Source of the DNA: Candidatus Roseilinea sp.
GTDB taxonomy: Bacteria; Chloroflexota; Anaerolineae; J036; Brachytrichaceae
NCBI GenBank assembly: GCA_025998955.1
Contig: AP024676.1
Location: 868,001-932,000, forward strand
Length of the DNA stretch: 64,000 nt
Direction of reading: 5' to 3'
The notes beneath the pieces were generated by a model that was not told where the DNA came from, made no database searches, and saw only the letters and a list, made by a program, of their open reading frames with translations. Shown piece after piece: positions 26,063-35,822 of the stretch. A program made the translations under genes and the position numbers. The first letter of the stretch is position 1. Every line of letters begins with the position of its first letter.

Positions 26063-26923
26063 ATGGTCGCCCGCTGCTCTCAACAACTCGTCCCCTATCT
26101 GCTGCTGTTGCCAGCCGCCGCCTTTCTGCTGGTCTTCTTCGCCTACCCGATGGTCGAAGCGTTCGGCCTGGCTTTCGCCGGGCCGGGCGGCGCGTTCACG
26201 CTGGACAATGTCCGCCGAGCGGTGACCGACGTCGCGTTCACTCCCGCGCTGGAGACCACGCTCCTCCTGATTCTGATCATCATCCCGGTGCAGTTCGTGC
26301 TCGCGCTGGCGATGGCACTGCTGGTGCAGGCCAAGCTCAAGGGCGCGAGCTTCTTCCTATATGTCTATGCCATCCCGCTGGCCATCTCGGAGCTGGCGGC
26401 GGGCATCGTGTGGTTTTCCATCTTCACCGATCGCGGTTTCATCAACAGCCTGCTGGTCAGCCTGGGGGTGCTCGAGCGGCCGTTCCTGTTCCTGAGCTTT
26501 CAAAACACCGGCTGGCTGATCTTCGCCGTGGTGATGGCCGAGTCGTGGCGGGCGACTTCCATCATCATGGTCATCCTTGTCGCCGGCCTGCAATCCATCT
26601 CGCACGAGTATCTGGAAGCCGCCGACGTGTTCGGCGCGACGCCGTGGCAGCGCACCTGGCACGTCACGCTGCCGCTGCTCAAGCCCAGCCTGCAGGTGGC
26701 GCTCATCCTGCGCACGATCCTGGCCTTCCAGGTTTTCGCGGTCGCGCTGGCCGTCGCCGGGCGGGGGATCACATTGCTGGCCGCCGAGGCATACCGCTGG
26801 TACAACACCTATCGCGACCCTGGCGTGGCCGCCGTCTACGCCGCCATCATTCTCGTTCTATCCATCGCCAGCACGTTGATCTTCCTTTACGCGCTGCGCA
26901 CGCCGAAGGAGCAATCGCTATGA
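26063..26923 (+). CDS. ABC sugar transporter permease, MalF type
   Basis: About 286 residues with six predicted membrane helices (YLLLLPAAAFLLVFFAYPM first). The cytoplasmic EAA loop reads EYLEAADVFGATPWQRTWHV. This is the MalF/UgpA-like half of the importer and partners the next gene. ATG 26063 is preferred; an in-frame TTG at 26030 would add a short polar stretch. The stop overlaps the next start as ATGA. Confidence 0.93.
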   Translation: MVARCSQQLVPYLLLLPAAAFLLVFFAYPMVEAFGLAFAGPGGAFTLDNVRRAVTDVAFTPALETTLLLILIIIPVQFVLALAMALLVQAKLKGASFFLYVYAIPLAISELAAGIVWFSIFTDRGFINSLLVSLGVLERPFLFLSFQNTGWLIFAVVMAESWRATSIIMVILVAGLQSISHEYLEAADVFGATPWQRTWHVTLPLLKPSLQVALILRTILAFQVFAVALAVAGRGITLLAAEAYRWYNTYRDPGVAAVYAAIILVLSIASTLIFLYALRTPKEQSL

Positions 26924-27747
26924 ACCGCGCATCCCGGCCGCATGTTTCGCCCGCTCGCGCGCTCACCTACGTCTTCGCTGTCGTCATGGCGCTGTGGATC
27001 CTGCTGCCGATCTGGCTGATCGGCGTGATGGCCTTCAGCGAGCAGGCCGGCGTTTTTCGCTTTCCGAAGCCAATCTTCCCGCAGCCGTTCTCGACCGAGA
27101 CCATGCTGTTCTTCCTGAACTCGACCGGTGTGCTGAACGCAGTGCGCAACAGCCTGGTGGTGGCGGGCATCACGCTCGTGCTGGCCATCGCCATCGGCGC
27201 GCCGGCCGGTTACGCCATTGCCCGATATCTCTTCCCAGGACGCGAGGCGTTCCGCGTGATCGTGGTCTCGACGCGCGCCTTCCCCATCGTCATCCTTTCC
27301 ATCCCGCTCGCAGTCACGTTCATCCGCTGGGGAATGTACGACTCGGTGTTCAGCCTGGCGCTCATGCACACCGCCCTGGCGCTGCCGTTCACCATCCTCA
27401 TCACCAGCAGCGTGTTCGCCAGCGTGCCGAAGGATCTGGAAGAAGCCGCGATGACGCTGGGCTGCAGCCCGTGGCAGGCGTTTCTGCGCGTGGCCATGCC
27501 GCTGGCGCTGCCCGGCCTGGCTGCCGCGACGCTGTTCACATTCGTCATCTCGTGGAACGAGGTATTCGCCGCGGTGATCCTGACTGTGCGCAACCGCACC
27601 CTGCCGGCGCTGGTGCTGGCCTCGCTCAGCGAATCGCCACTGCCATATCGCTTCGCCGGTGGCTTCTTCCTGCTCGTGCCGTCACTCATCTTCATGCTGT
27701 TCATCCGCAAGTACCTGTTCACGTTGTGGGGCCGGGTGACGAAATGA
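26920..27747 (+). CDS. ABC sugar transporter permease, MalG type
   Basis: 275 residues and six membrane helices. ATG 26920 overlaps the previous stop (ATGA), indicating translational coupling. The EAA loop is DLEEAAMTLGCSPWQAFLRV, and the C-terminus has the aromatic KYLFTLWGRVTK. It is the UgpE/MalG-like half of the permease. Overall spacing shows one transcript with the binding protein upstream and the ATPase 53 bases downstream. Confidence 0.94.
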   Translation: MNRASRPHVSPARALTYVFAVVMALWILLPIWLIGVMAFSEQAGVFRFPKPIFPQPFSTETMLFFLNSTGVLNAVRNSLVVAGITLVLAIAIGAPAGYAIARYLFPGREAFRVIVVSTRAFPIVILSIPLAVTFIRWGMYDSVFSLALMHTALALPFTILITSSVFASVPKDLEEAAMTLGCSPWQAFLRVAMPLALPGLAAATLFTFVISWNEVFAAVILTVRNRTLPALVLASLSESPLPYRFAGGFFLLVPSLIFMLFIRKYLFTLWGRVTK

Positions 27748-27800
27748 CGCATCGTTGTGCAACCCTGATTTCGTCGAAATCAGAGTTGTGATCACACACC

Positions 27801-28892
27801 ATGGCTGAAATTCGGCTCGAATCCGTCCGCAAGACCTTTGGCAAAGTCGTCGCCACCGACGACGTCAGCCTGACCATCCACGATCGCGAGTTCATGGTGC
27901 TATTAGGCCCATCGGGCTGCGGCAAGACCACGCTGCTGCGCGGCATCGCCGGGTTGGAGCAGATCGAGCGCGGGCGCATCTTCATCGGCGACCGCGACGT
28001 GACCGACCTGCCGCCGCGCAAACGCCGGATCGCCATGGTGTTCCAGAGCTACGCTGTCTTCCCGCACCTCACCGTCTTCGACAACATCGCCTTCGGCCTG
28101 CGCATGCAGCGCACGCCCGACGCCGAACTCAAGAAGCGCGTGCACGCCGCCGCCGAGCTGCTCAAGATCACCGAATTGCTCAAGCGCTACCCGGCGCAGG
28201 TGTCGGGTGGACAGCGCCAGCGCGTGGCTGTGGCGCGCGCCCTGGCGGTGCCCTCGGATGTGCTGTTGATGGACGAGCCGCTGAGCAACCTCGATGCGTT
28301 GTTGCGGCTGGAGATGCGCGCCGAGTTGAAGCGCCTGCTCAAAGAAGTGAATGCAACGGTGGTCTATGTCACGCACGACCAGATCGAGGCGCTCAGCCTA
28401 GGCGACCGCATCGCGGTCATGGACGTTGGCCGGATCGTGCAATGCGATACGCCGCTCAAGGTATATGATGAACCCGCCAGCGAATTCGTTGGCCGATTCA
28501 TCGGCAACCCGCCGATGAACTTTCTGGAGGGACAGGCGTCGTCGCATGATGGCAACGTCGTCGTGACGGCCGGTGGGTTGGCGCTTCAGCCGCCGCCCAG
28601 CGTACAAGCCAGCTTGAGCCGCGCGCCCACGACGCCGGTGCGAGTAGGCATTCGCGCCGAAAACATCGAGGCGCATGCGAGCGCGGCCGCCGGCGCGCTG
28701 CAAGGCACAGTGCTGGTCGTGGAGCCGCTCGGCTCGCACAACCTGCTCACCGTTCAGGTCGGCGCGGAGCAGGTGAAGGTGAACGTGCATCCCGATGCGG
28801 CGTTCCAGTCCGGGCAACCGATCTGGCTGCGGCTGGCTCCAGACAAAATCAGGTGGATGAATGGAGAGAACGGCAGACGCTTCGAAGCGTGA
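27801..28892 (+). CDS. ABC transporter ATP-binding protein, MalK/UgpC type
   Basis: 363 residues. The NBD (about 1-235) has Walker A GPSGCGKTT, signature VSGGQRQRVAVARAL, Walker B VLLMDEPLSNLD and switch His in YVTHDQIEALSLGD. The C-terminal TOBE/OB regulatory domain (RVGIRAENIEAH ... VVEPLGSHNLLTV) is typical of sugar importers of the CUT1 class. It energises the MalF/MalG permease encoded just upstream. Its last 32 bases overlap the start of the P-type ATPase gene in another frame. Confidence 0.95.
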   Translation: MAEIRLESVRKTFGKVVATDDVSLTIHDREFMVLLGPSGCGKTTLLRGIAGLEQIERGRIFIGDRDVTDLPPRKRRIAMVFQSYAVFPHLTVFDNIAFGLRMQRTPDAELKKRVHAAAELLKITELLKRYPAQVSGGQRQRVAVARALAVPSDVLLMDEPLSNLDALLRLEMRAELKRLLKEVNATVVYVTHDQIEALSLGDRIAVMDVGRIVQCDTPLKVYDEPASEFVGRFIGNPPMNFLEGQASSHDGNVVVTAGGLALQPPPSVQASLSRAPTTPVRVGIRAENIEAHASAAAGALQGTVLVVEPLGSHNLLTVQVGAEQVKVNVHPDAAFQSGQPIWLRLAPDKIRWMNGENGRRFEA

Positions 28893-31755
28893 GACACAAC
28901 CGACAGCCTGGCACGCGCTGCCTGCAGACCGCGTGCTCGACGAACTGGGAGTCACCCAGGACGGGTTGAGTGCATCAGCGGTAGCAGAACGCCGGCAACG
29001 CTATGGGCCGAATGAACTGCCTACTGCCCAACCGCCGACCGTCTGGCAAATCATCCTGCATCAGTTCCAAAGTCCGCTCATCTACATCCTGCTGATCGCC
29101 GGCGCAGTGTCGCTCGTCATTGGCGACGTCAAGGATGCGGTGTTCATCTTCGGCGTCGTCGTCTTGAATGCCACCCTCGGCGCGGTGCAGGAGTGGCGGG
29201 CTGAACAGAGCGCGGCTGCGTTGCAGAGCGCGCTCAAGATCAAGGCGCGCGTCCGCCGCGATGGCGAAGCGCAGATCGTAGACGCTCAGGAGCTGGTGCC
29301 CGGCGACATCGTGCTGCTCGAATCCGGCGACCGCGTGCCCGCCGATCTGAAGCTGCTTCAATCGAACAACCTGGCCACCGACGAATCGTTCCTCACCGGC
29401 GAGTCCGTCGCAGTGAACAAAGACGCCACCCATGTGGCCGAGGCAGACGCGCCCGTGGGCGACCGGGCCAGCATGGCCTACGCCGGCGCGACGGTGACCA
29501 CCGGGCGCGGGCTGGGCGTGGTCATAGCCACCGGCCTGCACACTGAGATCGGAGACATCGCCAAGGCTACGGCGATGAGCGAGGCGACCAAGCCGCCGTT
29601 GGTCATCCGGATGGAGCACTTCGTGCACGTGATCAGCGTGGTGGTGCTGGTTGCGGCAGCCGTGCTGGCTGCTATCAGCCTGGCGCAGGGCGTGCCGCTG
29701 ATGCAGGTATTCGTGCTGGCCGTCGCGCTGGCCGTGTCTGCCATTCCCGAGGGGTTGCCGGTCGCGCTGACGGTGGTGCTATCCATCGCCGGGCGCAGGA
29801 TGGCGGCTCGCAACGTTATCGTGCGCAAGATGACAGCCGTGGAAGGGCTGGGCAGTTGCACGCTGATCGCCAGCGACAAGACCGGCACGCTCACCGTTAA
29901 TGAGCAGACCGTCCGGCTCGTCATCAGTGGCGCAGGTGAACGATTTGACGTGTCCGGTCCGGGCTACACCGGCGAAGGAGAGATCACGCTTGCAGCAGGC
30001 GGTGGGGACGGCAAGGTCGAGAAGGACGAGGGCGCGCGTGAGCGCCTGGAGGCGCTGGCGCGTGCTGCCGTGATTTGCAACGAGGCCTCGTTGCAGGCCC
30101 CCTCGAACGGGCGAGCGCAGCCCGGCCAATGCGGACGATGCGCAGGATTCTGACAACATGGACGGCGCAGACAGCACGGGCAGCGCGAATAGCGCATGGC
30201 GATATTCTGGCGACACCGTTGACGTCGCTTTGCTCGCGTTCGGCTACAAAGCCGGCCTCGACCCGAATGCGCTGCACCGGGAGATCGAAGTGGTGGCCGA
30301 CATCCCGTTCGAGTCGGAGCGCAAGTTCGCCGCCAGGCTGTATCGCGACCATCGCGATCGCGACGCAGGCCGCCTGCATGTCGCGGTGAAGGGCGCAGCG
30401 GAGACCGTGCTCGGCTTGTGCGAGACGATGCTGACCGCCCAGGGCAACGAACCGGTAGATCGCGCGCAAATGGAAGCCCGGGCCGAGCACTTGGCCGAAG
30501 ACGGCTATCGCGTGATCGCCGTCGCTGCGGCGACGCTTGAAGCCAACGACAGTGACCTCGATGATCTCGCGCAGGGCTTCGACGAAGCGCGGCTGCCCCC
30601 GCTCACCTTTCTCGGCCTGACCGGCATGATTGACCCGCTTCGCCCAGAAGCCAAGGCGGCCATCGAGACCTGCCGCACGGCGGGCGTGACAGTGAGCATG
30701 ATTACCGGCGATCATCCGGCTACTGCGCTGACCATCGCGCGCGAACTGGGCATTGCCGAGCGCAAGGACGAACTCGTCGTCGGACGCGACCTGCCGGACA
30801 CTGAGAGCGGCGACGACCCAACTTTCGTCGAGCATGTGAAAGACGTGCATGTATTTGCACGCGTGTCCCCCTGCAAAAGCTGCACATCGTGCAGGCCATG
30901 CGCCAGTTGGGTCACTTCGTCGCCGTCACCGGCGACGGCGTCAACGATGCACCTGCCCTGCGCGCCGCCAACATCGGCGTGGCCATGGGCTCCGGCACCG
31001 ACCTGGCCAAGGACACCGCCTCCATCGTCGTGACCGACGACAACTTCGCCTCCATCGTGGAGGGCATCCGCCAGGGACGCTACGCCTACGACAACATCCG
31101 CAAGGTGATCTACCTGCTGGTCGCGACGGGCGTCGTCGAGATCATCCTGTTCATGCTGTCGGTGCTCGTCTGTCTGCCCATTCCGCTGCTGCCGGTGCAG
31201 ATCTTGTGGCTGAACCTGGTGACCAACGGCATCCAGGACATCGCGCTGGCGTTCGAGGGCGGTGAGCCGGGGACGATGCGGCGGCCACCGCGCAAGCCGA
31301 CGGAGGGCATCTTCAACTGCCTGATGATCCAGCAGGTCGCGCTCTCGGGGGCGACGATGGGCCTGGTTTCATTCGGCGTGTGGTATTGGCTCAAGCAGAC
31401 AGGCCACGACGAAGCGTCGGCGCGGAACCTGGTGTTGTTGCTGATGGTGCTGTTCGAGAACTTCCACGCCTTCAACTGCCGGTCGGAATATGAGTCAGTG
31501 TTTCGCGTGCCGCTGCGTCGCAACCCCATACTGGTGATCGGCGTGCCGGTTGCGTTGGGTTTGCACCTGTTGATGATGTGGGTGCCATTCCTGCAACCGA
31601 TTCTGGAGACGGCGCCCGTGTCTATCAGCGAGTTTCTCACGCTATTTGTCCTCGCATCGAGCGTCATGTTCGTGATGGAAGCCTTCAAGTGGTTGCGCGC
31701 GCGAGGCCAGACCGGCGACCCTCGCCGCCCTCAGGCGCGCATGCACCCGACATGA
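28861..31755 (+). pseudogene. P-type (type II) cation-transporting ATPase, two compensating frameshifts
   Basis: Three forward frames encode one P-type ATPase of about 964 residues. Part 1 (28861 to about 30100) has the cation N-terminal domain, the A-domain TGESV, M4 AIPEGLPVAL and the phosphorylation site DKTGTLT. Part 2 (about 30100-30870) has the N-domain (KGAAETVLG, TGDHPAT). Part 3 (about 30870-31755) has TGDGVNDAPAL and M5-M10. The frame moves +1 at a C5 run (30098-30102) and back at another C5 run (30867-30871), so the outer parts share a frame. M6 reads NLVTNGIQD, with Asn where Ca2+ pumps have Asp, so the ion is uncertain. It is either an assembly error or a true decay. Confidence 0.85.
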
Positions 31756-31828
31756 GCATGGAGAGGCGCGAAACCGCATTTGCCGCTACACTCCATGCGC
31801 AATCTCAAGACCATGGAGAGCATCGCGC

Positions 31829-32815
31829 ATGGACGAATGGACCGACCCGCTTCATCCGCGCTGGGAGCGCGGCCTGTCGCACTACCCTGACCCGTGCATC
31901 GAGGTGCACGACAAGCGCTTCAAGCAATATCTCATGGGCAACACCGCCGTCGAGCGGCTGTGGACGGGCGCGCGCTGGGCAGAAGGACCGGTCTGGTTTG
32001 GCGACGCACGCTGCCTCTTGTTCAGCGATATCCCTAACAACCGCATCCTGCGCTGGGACGAGGTCACCGGCCAGGTGACGACCTTCCGTCAGCCGTCGAA
32101 CTACGCCAACGGCAACACGCGCGACCGGCAGGGCCGGCTGATCACCTGCGAGCACGGCACGCGCCGGGTCACCCGCACCGAATACGACGGCAGCATCACC
32201 GTGCTGATAGACAGCTACCAGGGCAAACGCCTGAACGCGCCCAACGACGTGGTGGTCGCGTCCGACGGCGCGATCTGGTTCACCGACCCCGGCTACGGCA
32301 TCCTGCTCAATTACGAAGGCTACAAAGCCGACTTTGAGCTGCCGACCCACGTCTACCGGCTCGACCCGCTCACCGGCAAAGCGACGGTCGTGGCCGACGA
32401 CTTTCACAAGCCCAACGGGCTGTGCTTCTCACCGGACGAGAAGCGCATGTACATCGTGGATACCGGCGTGACGCACGACGAGACTGCGCCGTCGCATATC
32501 CGCGTCTTCGACGTAGTAGGCAACGGCACGAAGCTGCGCGGCGGTAAGGAGTTCATCAACATGAAGCCCGGCTTCGCCGATGGCATCCGCTGCGACCGCG
32601 ACGGCAACCTGTGGGCCAGCAGTGGTTGGGGCAGCCCGAAGAACAACGGCGTGCTGGTGCTCACGCCAAACGGCGACCTGATCGGCCAGATCCACCTGCC
32701 CGAGCCGTGCGGCAACCTGTGCTTTGGTGGGCGCAGCAAGAACCGCCTGTTCATGGCCGGCAGTCAGTCGCTCTACGCGCTCTACGTCGAAGCCCAGGGC
32801 GCGCAGTGGCCGTAA
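31829..32815 (+). CDS. SMP-30/gluconolactonase family protein
   Basis: 328-residue six-bladed propeller enzyme: AEGPVWFGDARCLLFSDIPN (blade 1), NGNTRDRQGRLITCEHGTRR, NAPNDVVVASDGAIWFTDP, and KPNGLCFSPDEKRMYIVDTG with DGIRCDRDGNLW. Metal ligands expected for the family (Glu in blade 1, Asn in NAPND, Asp in the KPNG/VDT region) are all present. Typical members are sugar-lactone hydrolases. No signal peptide is present, so it is cytoplasmic. It is the first of four genes in the same direction: lactonase, M81 peptidase, zinc ribbon, P1 peptidase. Confidence 0.93.
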   Translation: MDEWTDPLHPRWERGLSHYPDPCIEVHDKRFKQYLMGNTAVERLWTGARWAEGPVWFGDARCLLFSDIPNNRILRWDEVTGQVTTFRQPSNYANGNTRDRQGRLITCEHGTRRVTRTEYDGSITVLIDSYQGKRLNAPNDVVVASDGAIWFTDPGYGILLNYEGYKADFELPTHVYRLDPLTGKATVVADDFHKPNGLCFSPDEKRMYIVDTGVTHDETAPSHIRVFDVVGNGTKLRGGKEFINMKPGFADGIRCDRDGNLWASSGWGSPKNNGVLVLTPNGDLIGQIHLPEPCGNLCFGGRSKNRLFMAGSQSLYALYVEAQGAQWP

Positions 32816-32822
32816 CACCAGA

Positions 32823-32885
32823 CCGACTCCCGACTCCTGACTCACTACTCGATCCGAAGGAAGTGGGGAGTCGGGAGTCGGAAGT
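32823..32885. repeat. Heptanucleotide-period inverted array
   Basis: Nine exact 7-base units: CCGACTC, CCGACTC, CTGACTC, ACTACTC, then GATCCGA, then AGGAAGT, GGGGAGT, CGGGAGT, CGGAAGT. The first and last four are complementary, so the RNA or DNA can fold as a hairpin of about 28 bp. It lies between the lactonase stop and the M81 start. The same motif (GACTCCC/GGGAGTC) recurs at 46504. Confidence 0.85.
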
Positions 32886-32896
32886 CCGCAACCGAC

Positions 32897-34429
32897 ATGG
32901 TCAGAATCCTCATCGTCGAGTGCAAACAGGAAGTCAGCACGTTCAACCCGGCGCTCAGCCGCTACGATGACTTCGTCGTTCATCGTGGTGAGGCGTTGAT
33001 CGCCTATCACCGCACCGTGCGCAACGAGGTCGGCGGTGCGCTGAGCATCTTCGACCAGCATCCTGAGATCGAAGTTGTGCCGGCCATCAGTGCGCGCGCG
33101 ATCACCAGCGGCGGCACGCTGGCGGCTGCCGATTGGACGCGGCTGCGCAGCGACATCCTCAACGCCATCCAAGACACCCTTGACACCACCGACACCACCC
33201 CCATCCACGCCGCCTACTTCGCCCTGCACGGCGCGATGGCTGCCGAGAACGAGGACGACCCGGAAGGCGACCTGCTGCAAGCGGCGCGCCGGCTGATCGG
33301 CCCACATATCCCCATCGTCGCATCGTTCGACCTACACGGCATTCTGACCGACCGCATTCTGCGCAACGCCGATGCGATCTGTTGCTTCCACACTTACCCC
33401 CACGTGGACTTCTATGAGACCGGCCGGCGCGCTGCTCGATTGCTGCTGCGCCTCCTCAACGGCGCGAAGCCGGTGACGGCTAAAGTGTTCATCCCCGCCC
33501 TGGTGCGCGGCGACGAGCTGATCACCGAGACGGGCGCCATTCGCCACGCCGTGAACGCTGCCAAAGCGCTGGAGGCCGACGGCGTGCTTTCGGCCGGCCT
33601 GTTCTGGGGCAACCCGTTCACCGATGTGCCCGACCTGGCTAGCTATAGCTTCGTCGTGACCGATGACGACCCGGCCCTGGCCGAGCGCGAAGCGCTGCGC
33701 ATCGCCGACTTATTCTGGCGCGAGCACGAGAAGATGTATGTGCCGCTAACGCCGCTCGACGAGGCTGTGCGCATGGCGCATGAGCAACTGGCGCATGGCG
33801 GCACGACGATCCTGGTGGACGCCGCCGATGCCACCAGCAGCGGCGCGTCGGGCGACAGCAACGCTATTCTGCGCAGGCTAATCGAGACTGCCTATTCAGG
33901 CCGTGCGCTCATTCCCATCGTTGATCCCGCAGCAGCGAAAGCAGCGTTTGCGGCCGGCGTCGGCGCAACGATCACCGTGCGCGTTGGTGGGGCGATGGAC
34001 CCAGGGCGCTTCCCGCCGGTCGAGGTGACCGGACGCGTGCATCTGCTGTCCGAGGGCGAATTCCGCAGCGAATCATTCGACGAGCTTTGGCATTCCGGAC
34101 CGACGGCGGTGTTGATCGTCGGCAATATCACGCTGGTCATCACCAGCCGCGCCGTGAGCCTGTATGACCGCTCGCTGTTCTATGCACATGGGCAGGATCC
34201 CAAGCGCTTCGATCTAGTGGTGGTCAAGTCGCCGCACTGCCAACCGCATATGTTCAAGGACTGGGCGTCGCGCTATGTAGACGTAGATGCGCCCGGTGCG
34301 ACCAGCGCAAACCTCAAAAGCCTCGGCCACACCCGCTGCCCGCGTCCGATCTGGCCGCTGGATGCGCATGTAACGTGGGAACGGCGCGCTACGATCTTTC
34401 GTCGCGCTCTGCCCGAACGCTATCATTAG
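32897..34429 (+). CDS. M81 family metallopeptidase (MlrC-like)
   Basis: 510 residues of the M81/DUF1485 family whose founder MlrC cleaves linear microcystin. The N-terminal domain has RILIVECKQEVSTFNP, LHGAMAAENEDDPEGD, VASFDLHGILTD and CFHTYPHVDFYETG, holding the Asp/His metal ligands. The C-terminal MlrC domain has LVDAADATSSGASGD, RVGGAMDPGRFPPVEV and a final VVVKSPHCQPH. Homologues are common next to amidohydrolases and peptidase genes in heterotrophs. No signal peptide. It is followed eight bases later by the FmdB gene. The natural substrate is probably a peptide or cyclic amide. Confidence 0.92.
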   Translation: MVRILIVECKQEVSTFNPALSRYDDFVVHRGEALIAYHRTVRNEVGGALSIFDQHPEIEVVPAISARAITSGGTLAAADWTRLRSDILNAIQDTLDTTDTTPIHAAYFALHGAMAAENEDDPEGDLLQAARRLIGPHIPIVASFDLHGILTDRILRNADAICCFHTYPHVDFYETGRRAARLLLRLLNGAKPVTAKVFIPALVRGDELITETGAIRHAVNAAKALEADGVLSAGLFWGNPFTDVPDLASYSFVVTDDDPALAEREALRIADLFWREHEKMYVPLTPLDEAVRMAHEQLAHGGTTILVDAADATSSGASGDSNAILRRLIETAYSGRALIPIVDPAAAKAAFAAGVGATITVRVGGAMDPGRFPPVEVTGRVHLLSEGEFRSESFDELWHSGPTAVLIVGNITLVITSRAVSLYDRSLFYAHGQDPKRFDLVVVKSPHCQPHMFKDWASRYVDVDAPGATSANLKSLGHTRCPRPIWPLDAHVTWERRATIFRRALPERYH

Positions 34430-34436
34430 TAGTGCT

Positions 34437-34715
34437 ATGCCGATCTACGAATATCGTTGTGCCCAATGCGGTGAGACGTTCGATCGCCTGTTCGCCTCGC
34501 ATCAGAAGATGCTGAAGGCCAAAGTCACCTGTCCGCATTGCAACAGCCGGCGCGTCCGCCGCCTGATCTCGGCGGCGCGCGTGAAGTCCGGCGACGCCGC
34601 GACTACGAGCGACACTTCCAACGCCGGCGATGACTCGCCGGCATCCACCGGCCTGCTCGGTCGCAAGGAGATCGCCGAAATCACCCGCAAGCGCCAGAAG
34701 ATGGGCGTGGGGTAG
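34437..34715 (+). CDS. FmdB-type zinc ribbon protein
   Basis: 92 residues. The N-terminal zinc ribbon MPIYEYRCAQCGETFDRL ... CPHCNSRRVRRLIS (two CxxC knuckles) defines the FmdB/putative regulatory protein family. A disordered Ser/Asp-rich tail follows, ending GLLGRKEIAEITRKRQKMG. Such proteins were first noticed beside formamidase and amidase operons, which fits its place between an M81 and a P1 peptidase gene. It may regulate, or bind, a partner; the role is not established. Confidence 0.88.
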   Translation: MPIYEYRCAQCGETFDRLFASHQKMLKAKVTCPHCNSRRVRRLISAARVKSGDAATTSDTSNAGDDSPASTGLLGRKEIAEITRKRQKMGVG

Positions 34716-34721
34716 CCGGCC

Positions 34722-35804
34722 ATGGCTCGACTGCGCGACCTCGGCGTCACGATCGGGCGATATCCGACCGGGCCGCACAACGCCATCACCGACGTGCCGG
34801 GCGTGCTCGTCGGGCACACCACGCTGATCTACGATACGCCGCACATCGCGCGCACCGGCGTCACGGTCATCGTGCCGCGCGAGGGCGACATCTGGCGCGA
34901 CAACTGCTTCGCCGGCTTTCACGCGTTCAACGGCTGCGGCGAGATGACCGGCATCCACTGGGTGAAAGAGTCGGGGCTGCTCTGCTCGCCGATCGCCCTC
35001 ACCTGCACGCACCAGGTCGGGCTGGTGCATGAGGCGTTGGTGCAATACGGCGCGCAGCACGAGCGGGCGCGGAGCTACATCGGCGCGTTGCCGGTGGTGG
35101 CCGAGACGTGGGATGGTTGGTTGAACGACGCGAACGCGCACCCAATTGAGCACCGGCACGTATTCGCCGCGATGGATGCGGCACGCGGTGGGCCGGTCGC
35201 CGAAGGATGCGTCGGCGGCGGCACCGGCATGATCTGCTACGAGTTCAAGGGCGGCATCGGCACTTCATCGCGCGTCGTGCGCACGGAGGACGGCGTATTC
35301 GTCGTCGGCGTGCTGGTGCAATCGAACCACGGCGCGCGCGAAGGATTGCGTGTGAACGGCGTGCCGATCGGCGCGCTGATTGGCAAAGACCGCGTGCCGA
35401 TGGATTGGCGTGAACCGGCCGACCATGCCGACGCCGGCAGCTCGATCATCATCGTAATCGGCACCGACGCGCCACTCATCCCAACGCAGTGCAACCGCTT
35501 GGCGCAGCGGGCGACGGTCGGACTGGCACGCACGGGTGGCGTCGGCTACAACGGCAGCGGCGACCTATTCCTCTGCTTCGCCACCGGCAACCACGTGAGC
35601 GAGTACGATGCGCGCGCCCGCGAAGTAAAGATGCTGGCGCATCGCCAGCTCAACGCCTTCTTCGAGGCAACGGCCGAAGCCGTCGAGGAAGCGATCATCA
35701 ATTCCCTGGTCGCCGCCGAGACGATGACCGGCTTTCGGGGCCGCACCGTGTATGCATTGCCGCACGATGCGCTCGTTCAGGCGCTGGGGAGCGGCACCTA
35801 CTAA
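34722..35804 (+). CDS. P1 family (S58, DmpA-type) aminopeptidase
   Basis: 360 residues, cytoplasmic N-terminal nucleophile hydrolase. NAITDVPGVLVGHTTL at the N-terminus, GCVGGGTGMICYEFKGGIGT in the middle and the autoprocessing junction DAGSSIIIVIGTDAPL (Gly239-Ser240, the latter becoming the N-terminal nucleophile) are intact. The family includes L-aminopeptidase/D-esterase DmpA and beta-peptidyl aminopeptidases, which release D- or beta-amino acids. It is the last gene of the four-gene unit after the FmdB ribbon, with a six-base gap. Together they look like a module for unusual peptides or amides. Confidence 0.93.
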   Translation: MARLRDLGVTIGRYPTGPHNAITDVPGVLVGHTTLIYDTPHIARTGVTVIVPREGDIWRDNCFAGFHAFNGCGEMTGIHWVKESGLLCSPIALTCTHQVGLVHEALVQYGAQHERARSYIGALPVVAETWDGWLNDANAHPIEHRHVFAAMDAARGGPVAEGCVGGGTGMICYEFKGGIGTSSRVVRTEDGVFVVGVLVQSNHGAREGLRVNGVPIGALIGKDRVPMDWREPADHADAGSSIIIVIGTDAPLIPTQCNRLAQRATVGLARTGGVGYNGSGDLFLCFATGNHVSEYDARAREVKMLAHRQLNAFFEATAEAVEEAIINSLVAAETMTGFRGRTVYALPHDALVQALGSGTY

Positions 35805-35822
35805 CATGATTTGCTCGGCGCG

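Noticed and set aside
32823-32885. CRISPR-like interpretation of the short repeat arrays
   Set aside because: Units are 7 bases without spacers and no cas genes are present.
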